From positions 124,001 to 188,000 of the forward strand of contig JBQCHL010000014.1 of assembly GCA_051954695.1 (NCBI GenBank): a stretch of DNA of 64,000 nucleotides, read 5' to 3'. Shown piece after piece: positions 34,951-43,597 of this stretch (position 1 is its first letter; each line of letters begins with the position of its first letter). The translations under genes were made by a program, and so were the position numbers. The notes beneath the pieces were generated by a model, which was not told where the DNA came from, searched no databases, and was given only the letters and a program-made list of their open reading frames with translations. Source of the stretch: Terrimonas_A sp051954695. GTDB taxonomy: Bacteria > Bacteroidota > Bacteroidia > Chitinophagales > Chitinophagaceae.

Positions 34951-35643
34951 TCAGATCCGTGAAGAAATTTCAGAGATCCCTTCTGTTTTTTTTAATTCAT
35001 CAAGAACAGCCAGAACGGATTCACGGGATGCTTTTTCAGTAAAACTGATTTTCAGACTACCTCTCTCTTCATCTTTACCGGTCTGCAATATCATCTCTGC
35101 AGGTGAGAGCTCATTTTTCTTCAGCAATTTTTCAAGGTCAATGAGCCCAAATCGTTTGGTATTAAATGAAAGATTGATCGTATGATCACGGTTGTTTCTA
35201 AACATCCTTTGCTCCAGTGGCTTTATCAGGGCAAGTATTATCAGCACCACTACTGTAGTAATAATAGCTGCGGCATACAAACCGCCGCCAACGGCCAGCC
35301 CGATACCTGCAACACTCCATAACCCTGCAGCCGTGGTCAATCCTTTTACGATCTGTGGTTTCAGGAACAGGATGGTACCGGCCCCGAGAAAACCAACACC
35401 ACTGATCACCTGCGCTGCAATCCGGGAAGGATCGAGAGATATGCCAGGGTGGCCTATCACATCTTTAAATCCAAAAGTGGAAACGATCATGATCAATGAA
35501 GATGCGATACAGACCAGCATATGCGTTCTCAGGCCTGCAGCTCCTTCTTTGCGTTCTCTCTCCCAGCCAATAAGACCACCTAAAACAACAGCAACAAGGA
35601 GCCGGATAGTAATTTCTTTTATATCGAGTACATAGCTATTCAT
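34951..35643 (-). CDS. MgtC/SapB family membrane protein
   Basis: 230 residues. The N-terminal MgtC domain (about 10-130) has four to five helices and the conserved LGGLIGWERERKEGAAGLRTHMLVCIAS and GVGFLGAGTI segments. A C-terminal ACT-like domain follows (about 145-230), which ends in EGISEISSRI. MgtC proteins support growth in low Mg2+ and modulate membrane ATPases; the soluble domain is common in the longer subtype. It is alone on the minus strand upstream of the BON-PLD pair, 182 nt apart. Confidence 0.9.
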   Translation of the reverse strand: MNSYVLDIKEITIRLLVAVVLGGLIGWERERKEGAAGLRTHMLVCIASSLIMIVSTFGFKDVIGHPGISLDPSRIAAQVISGVGFLGAGTILFLKPQIVKGLTTAAGLWSVAGIGLAVGGGLYAAAIITTVVVLIILALIKPLEQRMFRNNRDHTINLSFNTKRFGLIDLEKLLKKNELSPAEMILQTGKDEERGSLKISFTEKASRESVLAVLDELKKTEGISEISSRI

Positions 35644-35779
35644 AAAGGATAGTTTTCAAAATTTGAGCCAGGGGAGAAAGAAGTAATAATATGCGTTCAT
35701 CGCGAATCAGTAAAGGTACTATATTTAACTATGCTAATGGCTATGCAGCCTGATGCTTAAAGTATGTATAGTAAGCGCG

Positions 35780-36664
35780 ATGGATTTACAATTTAAGCGA
35801 ACAAGAATTGCACCCACTCCAAGTGGTTTCCTTCATTTGGGAAATGTATTGTCGTTTGCATTAACAGCAGTATTGGCCCGGCAAACCGGCGCGCAGATAT
35901 TATTACGGATCGATGATATGGACAGGGAACGTGCTGGCAGGGAATATGTGCAGGATATTTTTGATACGCTTCATTTCATGGAGATACCCTGGGATGAAGG
36001 TCCGCGTAACTACACGGAATTTGAAAAAGAATTCTCCCAGCTTCATCGCTTGCCCTTATACGAAAAAGCATTATTGCAATTGCAAGAGCAGGGACGAGTG
36101 TTTGCCTGCACCTGCTCAAGAACACAAATCCTTTCTATAAGCCCTGCTGGGGTTTATCCTGGCACATGTCGTGATAAAGGTCTTCTCCTGGATACAAAAG
36201 ATGCCTGCTGGCGTTTGCAAACGGATAACAGAGAGCTCGGGATAAAAACGGTTGACCAGTCAATCATCAGGGATATATTACCTGCCAGCCTGAAAGATTT
36301 TATCGTAAGAAAAAAAGATGGTTTTCCTGCATATCAGTTGACCTCTCTTATTGATGATCTGTACTGGAGTGTGGATCTGGTAGTGAGGGGAGAAGATCTC
36401 CGGCCTTCGACTCTTGCGCAACAGTATCTTGCAACAGTACTGAATAAGCCTGCTTTCAGCGAAGCCTATTTCTTTCATCATCCCCTGCTTGCCGGAAAAG
36501 ATGGATTGAAGTTTTCCAAATCGGCAGGTTCCACTTCGATACAATTTCTACGTAAGGAAGGAAAAAAGCCGGCAGATATTTACGCAATGATCGCCCGGAT
36601 GATGAGCCTGCCTGAACCGGTAGGAGACAGGGAATCCCTGGCCCGTGCTTTGCGCATTATATAA
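35780..36664 (+). CDS. gluQ: Glutamyl-Q tRNA(Asp) synthetase-like protein
   Basis: 294 residues from the ATG at 35780; an in-frame ATG at 35753 is possible but adds only a nonpolar leader. It has the catalytic class I core only: SGFLHLGN (HIGH motif) and LKFSKSAGS (KMSKS-like). A Cys cluster CTCSRTQI...YPGTC matches the zinc site of GluQ-RS (YadB). The anticodon-binding domain of true GluRS is absent. GluQ-RS attaches glutamate to queuosine at position 34 of tRNA(Asp). The zinc-site Cys pattern and length make this the best call; a truncated GluRS is the alternative. A -7-like TATATTTA is at 35720-35727. Confidence 0.8.
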   Translation: MDLQFKRTRIAPTPSGFLHLGNVLSFALTAVLARQTGAQILLRIDDMDRERAGREYVQDIFDTLHFMEIPWDEGPRNYTEFEKEFSQLHRLPLYEKALLQLQEQGRVFACTCSRTQILSISPAGVYPGTCRDKGLLLDTKDACWRLQTDNRELGIKTVDQSIIRDILPASLKDFIVRKKDGFPAYQLTSLIDDLYWSVDLVVRGEDLRPSTLAQQYLATVLNKPAFSEAYFFHHPLLAGKDGLKFSKSAGSTSIQFLRKEGKKPADIYAMIARMMSLPEPVGDRESLARALRII

Positions 36665-36739
36665 TCGCTGCACTGCGGGCCTTCTGTTTTTAACAAGACA
36701 TTCCCTGTAAGAAAACCGGAAAATTTGGGTTTTGTTGAA

Positions 36740-36747
36740 TACATTTG
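36740..36747 (+). promoter_or_regulatory. -7 element positioned for a leaderless transcript of the YvlD-like gene
   Basis: TACATTTG is a full TAnnTTTG match, ending 4 nt before the ATG at 36752. If used, transcription would begin at or within a base or two of the start codon. The -33 region is not convincing. Confidence 0.4.
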
Positions 36748-36751
36748 AAGC

Positions 36752-37114
36752 ATGAGACTGATCCTGCATCTGCTGGTCATTGCGGCAATCGCCTATATTC
36801 TTTCACAGGTATTGCCAGGTGTGCATATCAAAAGTTACGGCACAGCTATCTGGTTTGCGATCGTGCTTGGATTATTGAATGTTTTCCTGCGCCCATTACT
36901 CATATTGATCACCCTGCCTTTAACGATCTTTACATTCGGCCTTTTCATTTTTGTGATCAATACGATCATAGTATTAATAGCAGGTGCATGGATAAAGGAT
37001 TTTAAGATAGATAGTTTCTGGGCAGGTCTTTTATTCAGTTTGTTATTATCTCTCACTACTTCTGCACTGTTCAGGGAAGAAAGACGGCAACGGCGTATGA
37101 ATGACCAGGGATGA
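36752..37114 (+). CDS. YvlD-like small membrane protein (DUF/Phage_holin_4_2 family)
   Basis: 120 residues, four hydrophobic segments (about 3-20, 28-45, 49-71, 85-105), with the family segment LLNVFLRPLLILITLPLTIFTFGLFIFVINT. It is often called phage holin, but that name comes from distant phage relatives; chromosomal members like this one are ordinary inner-membrane proteins, linked in Bacilli to envelope stress. Function unknown. It is flanked by non-phage genes. The next gene starts 101 nt after its stop. Confidence 0.85.
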   Translation: MRLILHLLVIAAIAYILSQVLPGVHIKSYGTAIWFAIVLGLLNVFLRPLLILITLPLTIFTFGLFIFVINTIIVLIAGAWIKDFKIDSFWAGLLFSLLLSLTTSALFREERRQRRMNDQG

Positions 37115-37177
37115 TACTGGTCGCAATAACCCCCCAGATTGTCGTATTTGCACACTTCTTGCTCCGAAGCTTCTTAA

Positions 37178-37209
37178 TATTTTTGTTCTATCACAATTAA
37201 AAAAGGAGG
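37178..37209 (+). promoter_or_regulatory. -7 element and Shine-Dalgarno before the VOC gene
   Basis: TATTTTTG (37178-37185) matches TAnnTTTG. AGGAGG (37204-37209) lies 5 nt before the ATG at 37215, a perfect Shine-Dalgarno. This is rare among genes of this window and decides the start over an in-frame ATG at 37101. Confidence 0.55.
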
Positions 37210-37214
37210 CTATC

Positions 37215-37715
37215 ATGGCTACATTCCAAAGACTTACATCCTGCTTGTGGTTCGATAACCAGGCGGAAGAAGCAGCAAAATTTTATACATCCGTTTTTAA
37301 GAATTCCAGTATTGGCAAGATCGCTTACTATGGAAAAGAAGGACAGGAAGAGCACCGTCAACAACCAGGCTCAGTGATGACTGTGGAATTTGAACTCGAC
37401 GGGCATAAATTTCTGGGACTGAATGGCGGCCCTATTTTTAAATTTAGTGAAGCCATTTCCTTTGTTATTAATTGCAAAGACCAGGCTGAAATAGATTATT
37501 ACTGGGAAAAGCTGACTGCTGGTGGTGACCCCAAATCGCAGCAATGCGGCTGGTTGAAAGATAAGTTCGGGCTTTCCTGGCAGGTGACGCCGGTTATCCT
37601 GGAAAAAATGGTAACCAGTGAAGATAAAGCCAAGTCGGGCCGGATGATGGCGGCTTTAATGAAAATGAAAAAGCTTGATATTGCCCAATTGGAAAAAGCA
37701 TTTAACGGAGACTGA
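37215..37715 (+). CDS. VOC-family (glyoxalase/PhnB-like) protein
   Basis: 166 residues from the ATG at 37215. The sequence opens MATFQRLTSCLWFDNQAEEAAKFYTSVFKNS, the PhnB-like/3-demethylubiquinone-methyltransferase-like subgroup of the vicinal-oxygen-chelate superfamily, with CGWLKDKFGLSWQVTP in the C-terminal half. The fold binds a metal and small substrates; members of this subgroup rarely have a proven reaction. A strong terminator follows. Confidence 0.88.
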   Translation: MATFQRLTSCLWFDNQAEEAAKFYTSVFKNSSIGKIAYYGKEGQEEHRQQPGSVMTVEFELDGHKFLGLNGGPIFKFSEAISFVINCKDQAEIDYYWEKLTAGGDPKSQQCGWLKDKFGLSWQVTPVILEKMVTSEDKAKSGRMMAALMKMKKLDIAQLEKAFNGD

Positions 37716-37755
37716 TTACCTGAAGCGTATCACTAACCAGGTTTTAAAATAAGAT

Positions 37756-37795
37756 AACGGCCACTGATCTTCAGTGGCCGTTTCATTTTATCTTT
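37756..37795 (+). terminator. Rho-independent terminator after the VOC gene
   Basis: AACGGCCACTGA (37756-37767) and TCAGTGGCCGTT (37771-37782) form a perfect 12-bp stem with a TCT loop, followed by a T-rich stretch. It works in both directions by symmetry. Confidence 0.85.
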
Positions 37796-37824
37796 AGTAA
37801 ATCCAGAGTCTGAAAAAATAAACT

Positions 37825-39117
37825 ATGCCTGCTGAAAAAATATCTCTTCCCCGTTTAAAAGCAATTATTGGTGGTTCTATTGGTAATCTTGTGGAATGGT
37901 ACGACTGGTATGCCTATTCAGCATTCGCATTATATTTTTCTTCTTCCTTTTTCCCGGAAGGTAATACAACCGCCCAGTTGCTTAATACAGCAGGAGTATT
38001 TGCACTGGGCTTTTTAATGCGCCCGATCGGCGGATGGTTATTTGGCCGCATTGCGGATAAGCAGGGCCGCAAAAAAGCAATGACATGGTCTGTATTACTG
38101 ATGTCATTTGGTTCATTGCTGATCGCACTTACGCCTACCTATAAAGCGATCGGTATCGCTGCTCCTGTGATCCTGTTGCTGGCAAGGCTGCTGCAGGGGT
38201 TGAGCGTAGGTGGTGAATATGGTGTTTCTGCTACCTATCTCAGCGAAATGGCCACCCGCAACCGGAGGGGCTTCTATTCCAGCTTTCAGTATGTGACACT
38301 GATAGGAGGTCAGTTGATCGCTTTAGGCATACAACTGGTGTTGCAGAAATTATTATTGACCGAAGATCAGTTGCATAGCTGGGGTTGGAGGATTCCTTTT
38401 GTGATCGGCGCTATATTGTCTGTGATCGCACTTTACCTGCGCAGCAATCTGCATGAAACGCCTTCTTTCGAATTGCATGCTTCAAAGCATAAGCGCCAGA
38501 AAGGGACTATCAGGGAATTGCTTAAACATCCGAAAGCAGTTCTTACTGTAGCAGGACTGACACTGGGAGGTACACTGGCATTTTATACCTATACAACGTA
38601 TATGCAAAAGTTCCTGGTGAATACAGTACATCTTACCAAGCAACAATCTACCACACTTTCATTCATATCCCTGTTATTGTTTGCTTCGTTGCAGCCATTG
38701 TTTGGCGCTTTGTCAGACAGGATAGGAAGAAAACCCCTGCTGATCAGTTTTGGTGTGCTGGGCGTTTTATGCACAGTGCCATTGCTTACAGCTTTGAGCC
38801 AGACCAGTTCTTTAACTGTCGCCTTCCTGTTGCTGATGGCCGCTCTTGTTATTATAAGCGGCTATACCAGCATCAACGCGGTAGTGAAGGCAGAATTATT
38901 TCCAGCCGAAGTAAGAGCACTTGGAGTCGGATTGCCCTATGGGCTTACAGTGGCCATTTTTGGTGGAAGTGCAGAGTATGTTGCTTTCTGGCTGAAAGAT
39001 ATCGGATATGAATCCTATTTTTACTGGTATATCACTGCCTGTATTGGAGTATCCCTGTGTGTGTACCTTTTTATGAAGGACACAAAATATTCTTCCCGAT
39101 TGAATGAAGAGCTCTGA
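37825..39117 (+). CDS. MFS transporter, metabolite:proton symporter (MHS/ProP-like) type
   Basis: 430 residues, 12 membrane segments, inner membrane. The start SIGNLVEWYDWYAYSAFALYF (about 18-38) and the loop-2 motif GRIADKQGRKKAM (about 74-86) are typical of the MHS family, whose members take up alpha-ketoglutarate, citrate, proline, betaine or shikimate with protons. LARLLQGLSVGGEYG (about 120-134) is also present. The substrate cannot be read from sequence. The phosphoketolase gene follows by 48 nt. Confidence 0.88.
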   Translation: MPAEKISLPRLKAIIGGSIGNLVEWYDWYAYSAFALYFSSSFFPEGNTTAQLLNTAGVFALGFLMRPIGGWLFGRIADKQGRKKAMTWSVLLMSFGSLLIALTPTYKAIGIAAPVILLLARLLQGLSVGGEYGVSATYLSEMATRNRRGFYSSFQYVTLIGGQLIALGIQLVLQKLLLTEDQLHSWGWRIPFVIGAILSVIALYLRSNLHETPSFELHASKHKRQKGTIRELLKHPKAVLTVAGLTLGGTLAFYTYTTYMQKFLVNTVHLTKQQSTTLSFISLLLFASLQPLFGALSDRIGRKPLLISFGVLGVLCTVPLLTALSQTSSLTVAFLLLMAALVIISGYTSINAVVKAELFPAEVRALGVGLPYGLTVAIFGGSAEYVAFWLKDIGYESYFYWYITACIGVSLCVYLFMKDTKYSSRLNEEL

Positions 39118-39165
39118 AGCCATCCATCCGGTTCAGGCATAGTTTTTATTTTAAAACAATAAAAC

Positions 39166-41526
39166 ATGGGAAAGGAAATCTCACCTGATTTATTGCATAA
39201 AATAGATGCCTACTGGCGGGCTGCCAATTATTTATCCGTGGGGCAGATCTATCTGCGGGATAATCCCCTGATGAAAGAGCCATTAAAGACCGATCATGTA
39301 AAGAACATGCTTCTTGGGCATTGGGGCACAACGCCGGGACAGAACTTTATCTATGCACATCTCAACAGGATCATCAATCAATATGACCTGGACATGTTTT
39401 ATATCTCCGGCCCCGGGCATGGCGGGCCGGCATTGGTTGCCAATACTTATCTTGAAGGGACCTATTCGGAGATCTACCCTGATATTACACAGGATGCAAA
39501 CGGGTTGAAAAAACTATTCAAACAATTTTCCTTCCCTGGGGGAATTCCGAGCCATGTTTCCCCTGAATGCCCGGGTTCTATGCATGAAGGCGGTGAACTG
39601 GGTTATTCATTAAGCCATGCTTTCGGCGCTGTTTTCGATAATCCCTCTCTTATTGTCGCTTGCGTGATTGGAGATGGAGAAGCAGAAACCGGCCCGTTGG
39701 CAACGGCCTGGCATTCCAATAAATTCCTTCACCCCGTTAATGATGGTGTTGTGTTGCCCATTCTTCACCTGAATGGATACAAAATAGCTAACCCTTCCCT
39801 GCTGGCTAGAATCAGCCATGAAGAACTGGACCAGCTTTTAAAAGGTTATGGATGGAAGCCATATTGGGTGGAAGGAGATGAGCCTATGCCAATGCATGCG
39901 GCAATGGCCAACACACTTGATTCGGTGATTGAAGAAATAATGCTGATCAAAAAAAACGCGGCGAAAGAAAAGATCAAAGAAAGGCCTACCTGGCCGATGA
40001 TCATTCTGAAATCACCAAAAGGATGGACCGGCCCCAGGATGGTAGACGGCTTGCCGGTGGAAGGAACATTCCGTTCCCACCAGGTGCCTTTATCAGAACC
40101 ACGTAAAAAGAAAGAACATCTGCAACAGTTGGAAGAATGGTTGAGAAGCTACAAGCCACAGGAGTTGTTTGATGAAAATGGAACACTGCTGCCAGCCCTT
40201 GCTGCCTTAGCGCCGAAAGGAGAAAGAAGGATGGGAGCCAATCCACATGCTAATGGAGGCTTCCGGTTGCAGGACCTTCATATGCCCGACTTCAGGGAAT
40301 ATGCCCTTGATATAAAACAGCGAAGTGATATGGGGCCAGGTGATACAAGAGTGTTGGGAACATTTATCCGCGATGTGATCAAACTGAACGCAGATCAAAG
40401 AAACTTTCGCTTATTCGGCCCAGATGAAACCCTCTCCAACCGGTTGAATGCTGTGTTTGAAGTGACCAACCGGCAATGGCTTGCGGAGACTGTCGATACA
40501 GACGAATTCCTGAAACAGGAGGGCCGTGTAATGGAGATGTTGAGCGAGCATCAATGTGAGGGATGGTTGGAGGGATACATACTTACCGGAAGGCATGGGC
40601 TTTTTAATTGCTATGAAGCATTCATCCATATTGTTGACTCCATGTTTAACCAGCATGCAAAATGGTTAAAGATGACAGCACATCTCAACTGGCGGAAAAA
40701 GCTGCCTTCTTTAAACATCCTGCTTGCATCTCATGTGTGGCGGCAGGACCATAATGGTTTTACTCACCAGGACCCGGGATTCCTGGATGTGGTGCTGAAT
40801 AAAAAGGCGTCTGTAGTAAGGATCTATTTACCACCTGATGCCAATTGCCTTCTTTCAGTGATGGACCATTGCCTGCAAAGCCGGCATTATGTGAACGTGG
40901 TGGTGGCAGGGAAGCATCCTTCCCCCCAATGGCTGTCTATGGATGAGACAGTAGTACATTGCACCAAAGGTATTGGTATCTGGGCCTGGGCCAGCAATGA
41001 TGCTAGCGCAGAACCCGATGTGGTGATGGCATGTGCAGGTGATGTACCGACATTGGAGACCCTGGCGGCTGTTTCCATTTTACGTGATAACCTGCCTGAA
41101 TTGAAAATACGCGTGGTGAACGTAGTGGACCTTATGAAACTGCAACCCCACACCGAACATCCGCATGGCTTAAATGATAAAGACTTTGATACACTGTTTA
41201 CAAAAGACAAACCGGTGATCTTCGCTTTTCATGGTTATCCCTGGCTTATCCACCGGCTTACTTACAAGCGTACCAATCATGATAATATCCATGTAAGAGG
41301 ATATAAAGAAGAGGGCACCATCACTACCCCCTTTGATATGACCGTACTTAATGATATGGACCGCTTCCACCTGGTAGAAGATGTGATAGACCGTTTGCCA
41401 GCACTTGGAAGTAACGCTTCCTACCTGAAACAGGAAATGCAGGACGAACTGATCAAACATCGTAATTATATCAACGAAAACGGAATGGATATGCCCGAGA
41501 TCAGGGAATGGAAATGGAAATACTGA
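39166..41526 (+). CDS. xfp: Xylulose-5-phosphate/fructose-6-phosphate phosphoketolase
   Basis: 786 residues, near the normal ~790-820. It is a ThDP enzyme that uses inorganic phosphate to split xylulose-5-phosphate into acetyl phosphate and glyceraldehyde-3-phosphate. GPGHGGPALVANTYLEGTYSE, GGIPSHVSPECPGSMHEGGELGY and the ThDP-Mg motif GDGEAETGPLATAWH (about 166-180) are present. The C-terminus has EHPHGL and HGYPWLIHRL segments characteristic of phosphoketolases. Acetate kinase follows 14 nt downstream, which gives a two-step path to acetate and ATP. Confidence 0.96.
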   Translation: MGKEISPDLLHKIDAYWRAANYLSVGQIYLRDNPLMKEPLKTDHVKNMLLGHWGTTPGQNFIYAHLNRIINQYDLDMFYISGPGHGGPALVANTYLEGTYSEIYPDITQDANGLKKLFKQFSFPGGIPSHVSPECPGSMHEGGELGYSLSHAFGAVFDNPSLIVACVIGDGEAETGPLATAWHSNKFLHPVNDGVVLPILHLNGYKIANPSLLARISHEELDQLLKGYGWKPYWVEGDEPMPMHAAMANTLDSVIEEIMLIKKNAAKEKIKERPTWPMIILKSPKGWTGPRMVDGLPVEGTFRSHQVPLSEPRKKKEHLQQLEEWLRSYKPQELFDENGTLLPALAALAPKGERRMGANPHANGGFRLQDLHMPDFREYALDIKQRSDMGPGDTRVLGTFIRDVIKLNADQRNFRLFGPDETLSNRLNAVFEVTNRQWLAETVDTDEFLKQEGRVMEMLSEHQCEGWLEGYILTGRHGLFNCYEAFIHIVDSMFNQHAKWLKMTAHLNWRKKLPSLNILLASHVWRQDHNGFTHQDPGFLDVVLNKKASVVRIYLPPDANCLLSVMDHCLQSRHYVNVVVAGKHPSPQWLSMDETVVHCTKGIGIWAWASNDASAEPDVVMACAGDVPTLETLAAVSILRDNLPELKIRVVNVVDLMKLQPHTEHPHGLNDKDFDTLFTKDKPVIFAFHGYPWLIHRLTYKRTNHDNIHVRGYKEEGTITTPFDMTVLNDMDRFHLVEDVIDRLPALGSNASYLKQEMQDELIKHRNYINENGMDMPEIREWKWKY

Positions 41527-41540
41527 ACAACAAGAATAGT

Positions 41541-42719
41541 ATGAAAATTCTGGTGATCAATGCAGGTAGCAGCTCCGTGAAGTTCAGGCTTTACAAAATG
41601 CCTGAAGAAACCCAGCTTTGCTCAGGGGTGGCTGAGAGGATCGGCGAAGAAAAATCGTATATCCATTTTACTATTGGTGATGATCCTGAAGTGAATGAAT
41701 TGAATGTGCCGGTGGCTGATCATGCAGAGGCTGTGAGGCAGGTGGTACTGTTGCTTTGTAACCCCATCCATGGGATCATTAAGGACCCGTTAGAAATAAA
41801 AATAATAGGCCACCGGGTGGTGCATGGAGGAGAATATTTTTCAACAGCAGTTGAAATCACTAAAGAGGTAAAAGAAAAAATCAGGCAATTGTTTTCGTTT
41901 GCACCGCTTCATAATCCTGTAAATCTACGGTGTGTAGAAGTGACAGAAGCTTTCCTTCCTTCGGCAAAACAGGTAGCTGTTTTCGATACAGCTTTTCATC
42001 ATCAACTTCCGCAGGTTGCTGCGCAATATGCTCTTCCACTCACTTATTACAAAAACGATAAGATCAGGGTTTATGGATTTCATGGTATCAGCCATAAATA
42101 TATAACCCGGAAAGCCAGCGAATATCTTAATAAGCCGGATGCAAAACTGATCAGTATGCACCTGGGCAACGGCTGCAGCGTTGCTGCTGTGCAGGCGGGC
42201 AGATCAATGGACATCAGCATGGGATTCAGCCCCCTGAGCGGATTGGTAATGGGATCCAGGGTTGGAGATATCGATGCCTCAGTGGTATTGCACCTGCAAA
42301 CACAATGCGGGCTGAATGCAGATTATGTAAACACTTTGCTCAATAAACAATCGGGGCTTTTAGGGCTTACAAGACATAGCGATATGCGTGAAGTTCATAA
42401 AGCTATAGCAAATGGAGATAAAGAAGCCCGCTTTGCCTGCGAACTGTATGCTTACAGGATAAAAAAATACATCGGCGCCTATGCTGCTGTGTTGAATGGC
42501 CTGGACGCATTGATCTTTACTGCAGGTGTAGGAGAGAATGATGCACAGGTCAGGGAAATGGTTTGCAGTGATATGGAGTTTTTAGCTATAGACATTGACA
42601 AGCAAAAAAATAAAATGAATGCTACGGAGATCAATACTAAAAATGCCAAAGTTAAAGTACTGGTTATCCCTACAAACGAGGAACTGGAAATTGCAAGACA
42701 GAGCATTCCATTGAATTAA
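41541..42719 (+). CDS. ackA: Acetate kinase
   Basis: 392 residues from the ATG at 41541 (MKILVINAGSSSVKF); a frame extension back to 41508 overlaps the end of the phosphoketolase gene and is rejected. It transfers phosphate between acetyl phosphate and ADP. The ASKHA fold motifs are present: NAGSSSVKF (about 6-14), HRVVHGGE, HLGNGCSVAA and GLVMGSRVGDIDASV. It lies 14 nt after xfp and 9 nt before the hydrolase gene, all on one transcript. No pta gene is adjacent, which fits use of acetyl phosphate made by the phosphoketolase. Confidence 0.96.
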   Translation: MKILVINAGSSSVKFRLYKMPEETQLCSGVAERIGEEKSYIHFTIGDDPEVNELNVPVADHAEAVRQVVLLLCNPIHGIIKDPLEIKIIGHRVVHGGEYFSTAVEITKEVKEKIRQLFSFAPLHNPVNLRCVEVTEAFLPSAKQVAVFDTAFHHQLPQVAAQYALPLTYYKNDKIRVYGFHGISHKYITRKASEYLNKPDAKLISMHLGNGCSVAAVQAGRSMDISMGFSPLSGLVMGSRVGDIDASVVLHLQTQCGLNADYVNTLLNKQSGLLGLTRHSDMREVHKAIANGDKEARFACELYAYRIKKYIGAYAAVLNGLDALIFTAGVGENDAQVREMVCSDMEFLAIDIDKQKNKMNATEINTKNAKVKVLVIPTNEELEIARQSIPLN

Positions 42720-42728
42720 AATAAAAAT

Positions 42729-43595
42729 ATGCTGAAGCAGATCTTCAACAGGCACGTAAATGTTGATGGGATTGATATTTTTTACCGGGAGGCTGGCAGC
42801 AAAGCTAACCCATCCCTGTTGCTGCTGCATGGATTCCCGACTTCATCTGTAATGTTCAAAAACCTGATGATCGCCCTTTCAGACAGATTTCATCTTGTGG
42901 CACCGGACTATCCAGGTTTTGGTTTCAGTGCTTTCCCTGGCAGCGATGTTTTTGAGTACACCTTTAAGAATATATCAGCATATATCAGCAGGTTTACGGA
43001 GGTTATAGGCCTGGAGTCTTTTACCATTTATCTTCACGATTATGGATGCCCCATTGGTTTGAGGCTTTGTATAATTCATCCCGGCAGGATAGAACGGATC
43101 ATTGTTCAAAACGGGAATGCATACGATGAAGGTATTGGGCCGCAATGGGATGAAACGAAAGATTACTGGCAAAATCCTACTGAGGAAAAAAAGAAAAATG
43201 TTGCTGCATTCTTAAGTGAAGAAGGGGTCAAAATGCAATATACTGCCGGAGTACCCGGCGAGCTGCTACCCAGTATCAGTCCTGAATCATGGATGCTGGA
43301 TTGGGAACTGATGAAAAGGCCGGGTAATATTGATATGCAATTTGAGCTGAACTGTGATTATAAAACTAATATTGAAATGTTTCCCGCTTTTCAGCATTAT
43401 TTCAGAACGCATCAACCTCCCGCACTGATTATATGGGGGAGGTATGATACATTCTTTGATGTGAAAGAGGCCCATTGCTACAAAAGAGATTTACCGGATG
43501 CTCAAGTTCATATAATCAATGGCAGCCACATGGTACTGGAAACAAATTTTGATGAGGTGTTGAACCTTATTGATCATTTTTTGAATAACCGGTAA
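42729..43595 (+). CDS. Alpha/beta hydrolase (epoxide hydrolase/haloalkane dehalogenase-like)
   Basis: 288 residues, no signal peptide. HGFPTSS near residue 34-40 is the oxyanion-hole segment. The nucleophile elbow reads YLHDYGCPIG, i.e. Asp rather than Ser, which is the epoxide hydrolase/dehalogenase variant. The acid is likely the Asp in WGRYDTFF and the base His in NGSHMVLE. It is 9 nt behind ackA and likely in the same operon; its connection to acetate metabolism is unknown. The gene ends 2 nt from the convergent TlpA-DUF3738 gene. Confidence 0.85.
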   Translation: MLKQIFNRHVNVDGIDIFYREAGSKANPSLLLLHGFPTSSVMFKNLMIALSDRFHLVAPDYPGFGFSAFPGSDVFEYTFKNISAYISRFTEVIGLESFTIYLHDYGCPIGLRLCIIHPGRIERIIVQNGNAYDEGIGPQWDETKDYWQNPTEEKKKNVAAFLSEEGVKMQYTAGVPGELLPSISPESWMLDWELMKRPGNIDMQFELNCDYKTNIEMFPAFQHYFRTHQPPALIIWGRYDTFFDVKEAHCYKRDLPDAQVHIINGSHMVLETNFDEVLNLIDHFLNNR

Positions 43596-43597
43596 TA

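Noticed and set aside
36752..37114. Phage holin name for the YvlD-like gene
   Set aside because: No phage genes lie nearby, and chromosomal four-helix members of this family are ordinary membrane proteins.
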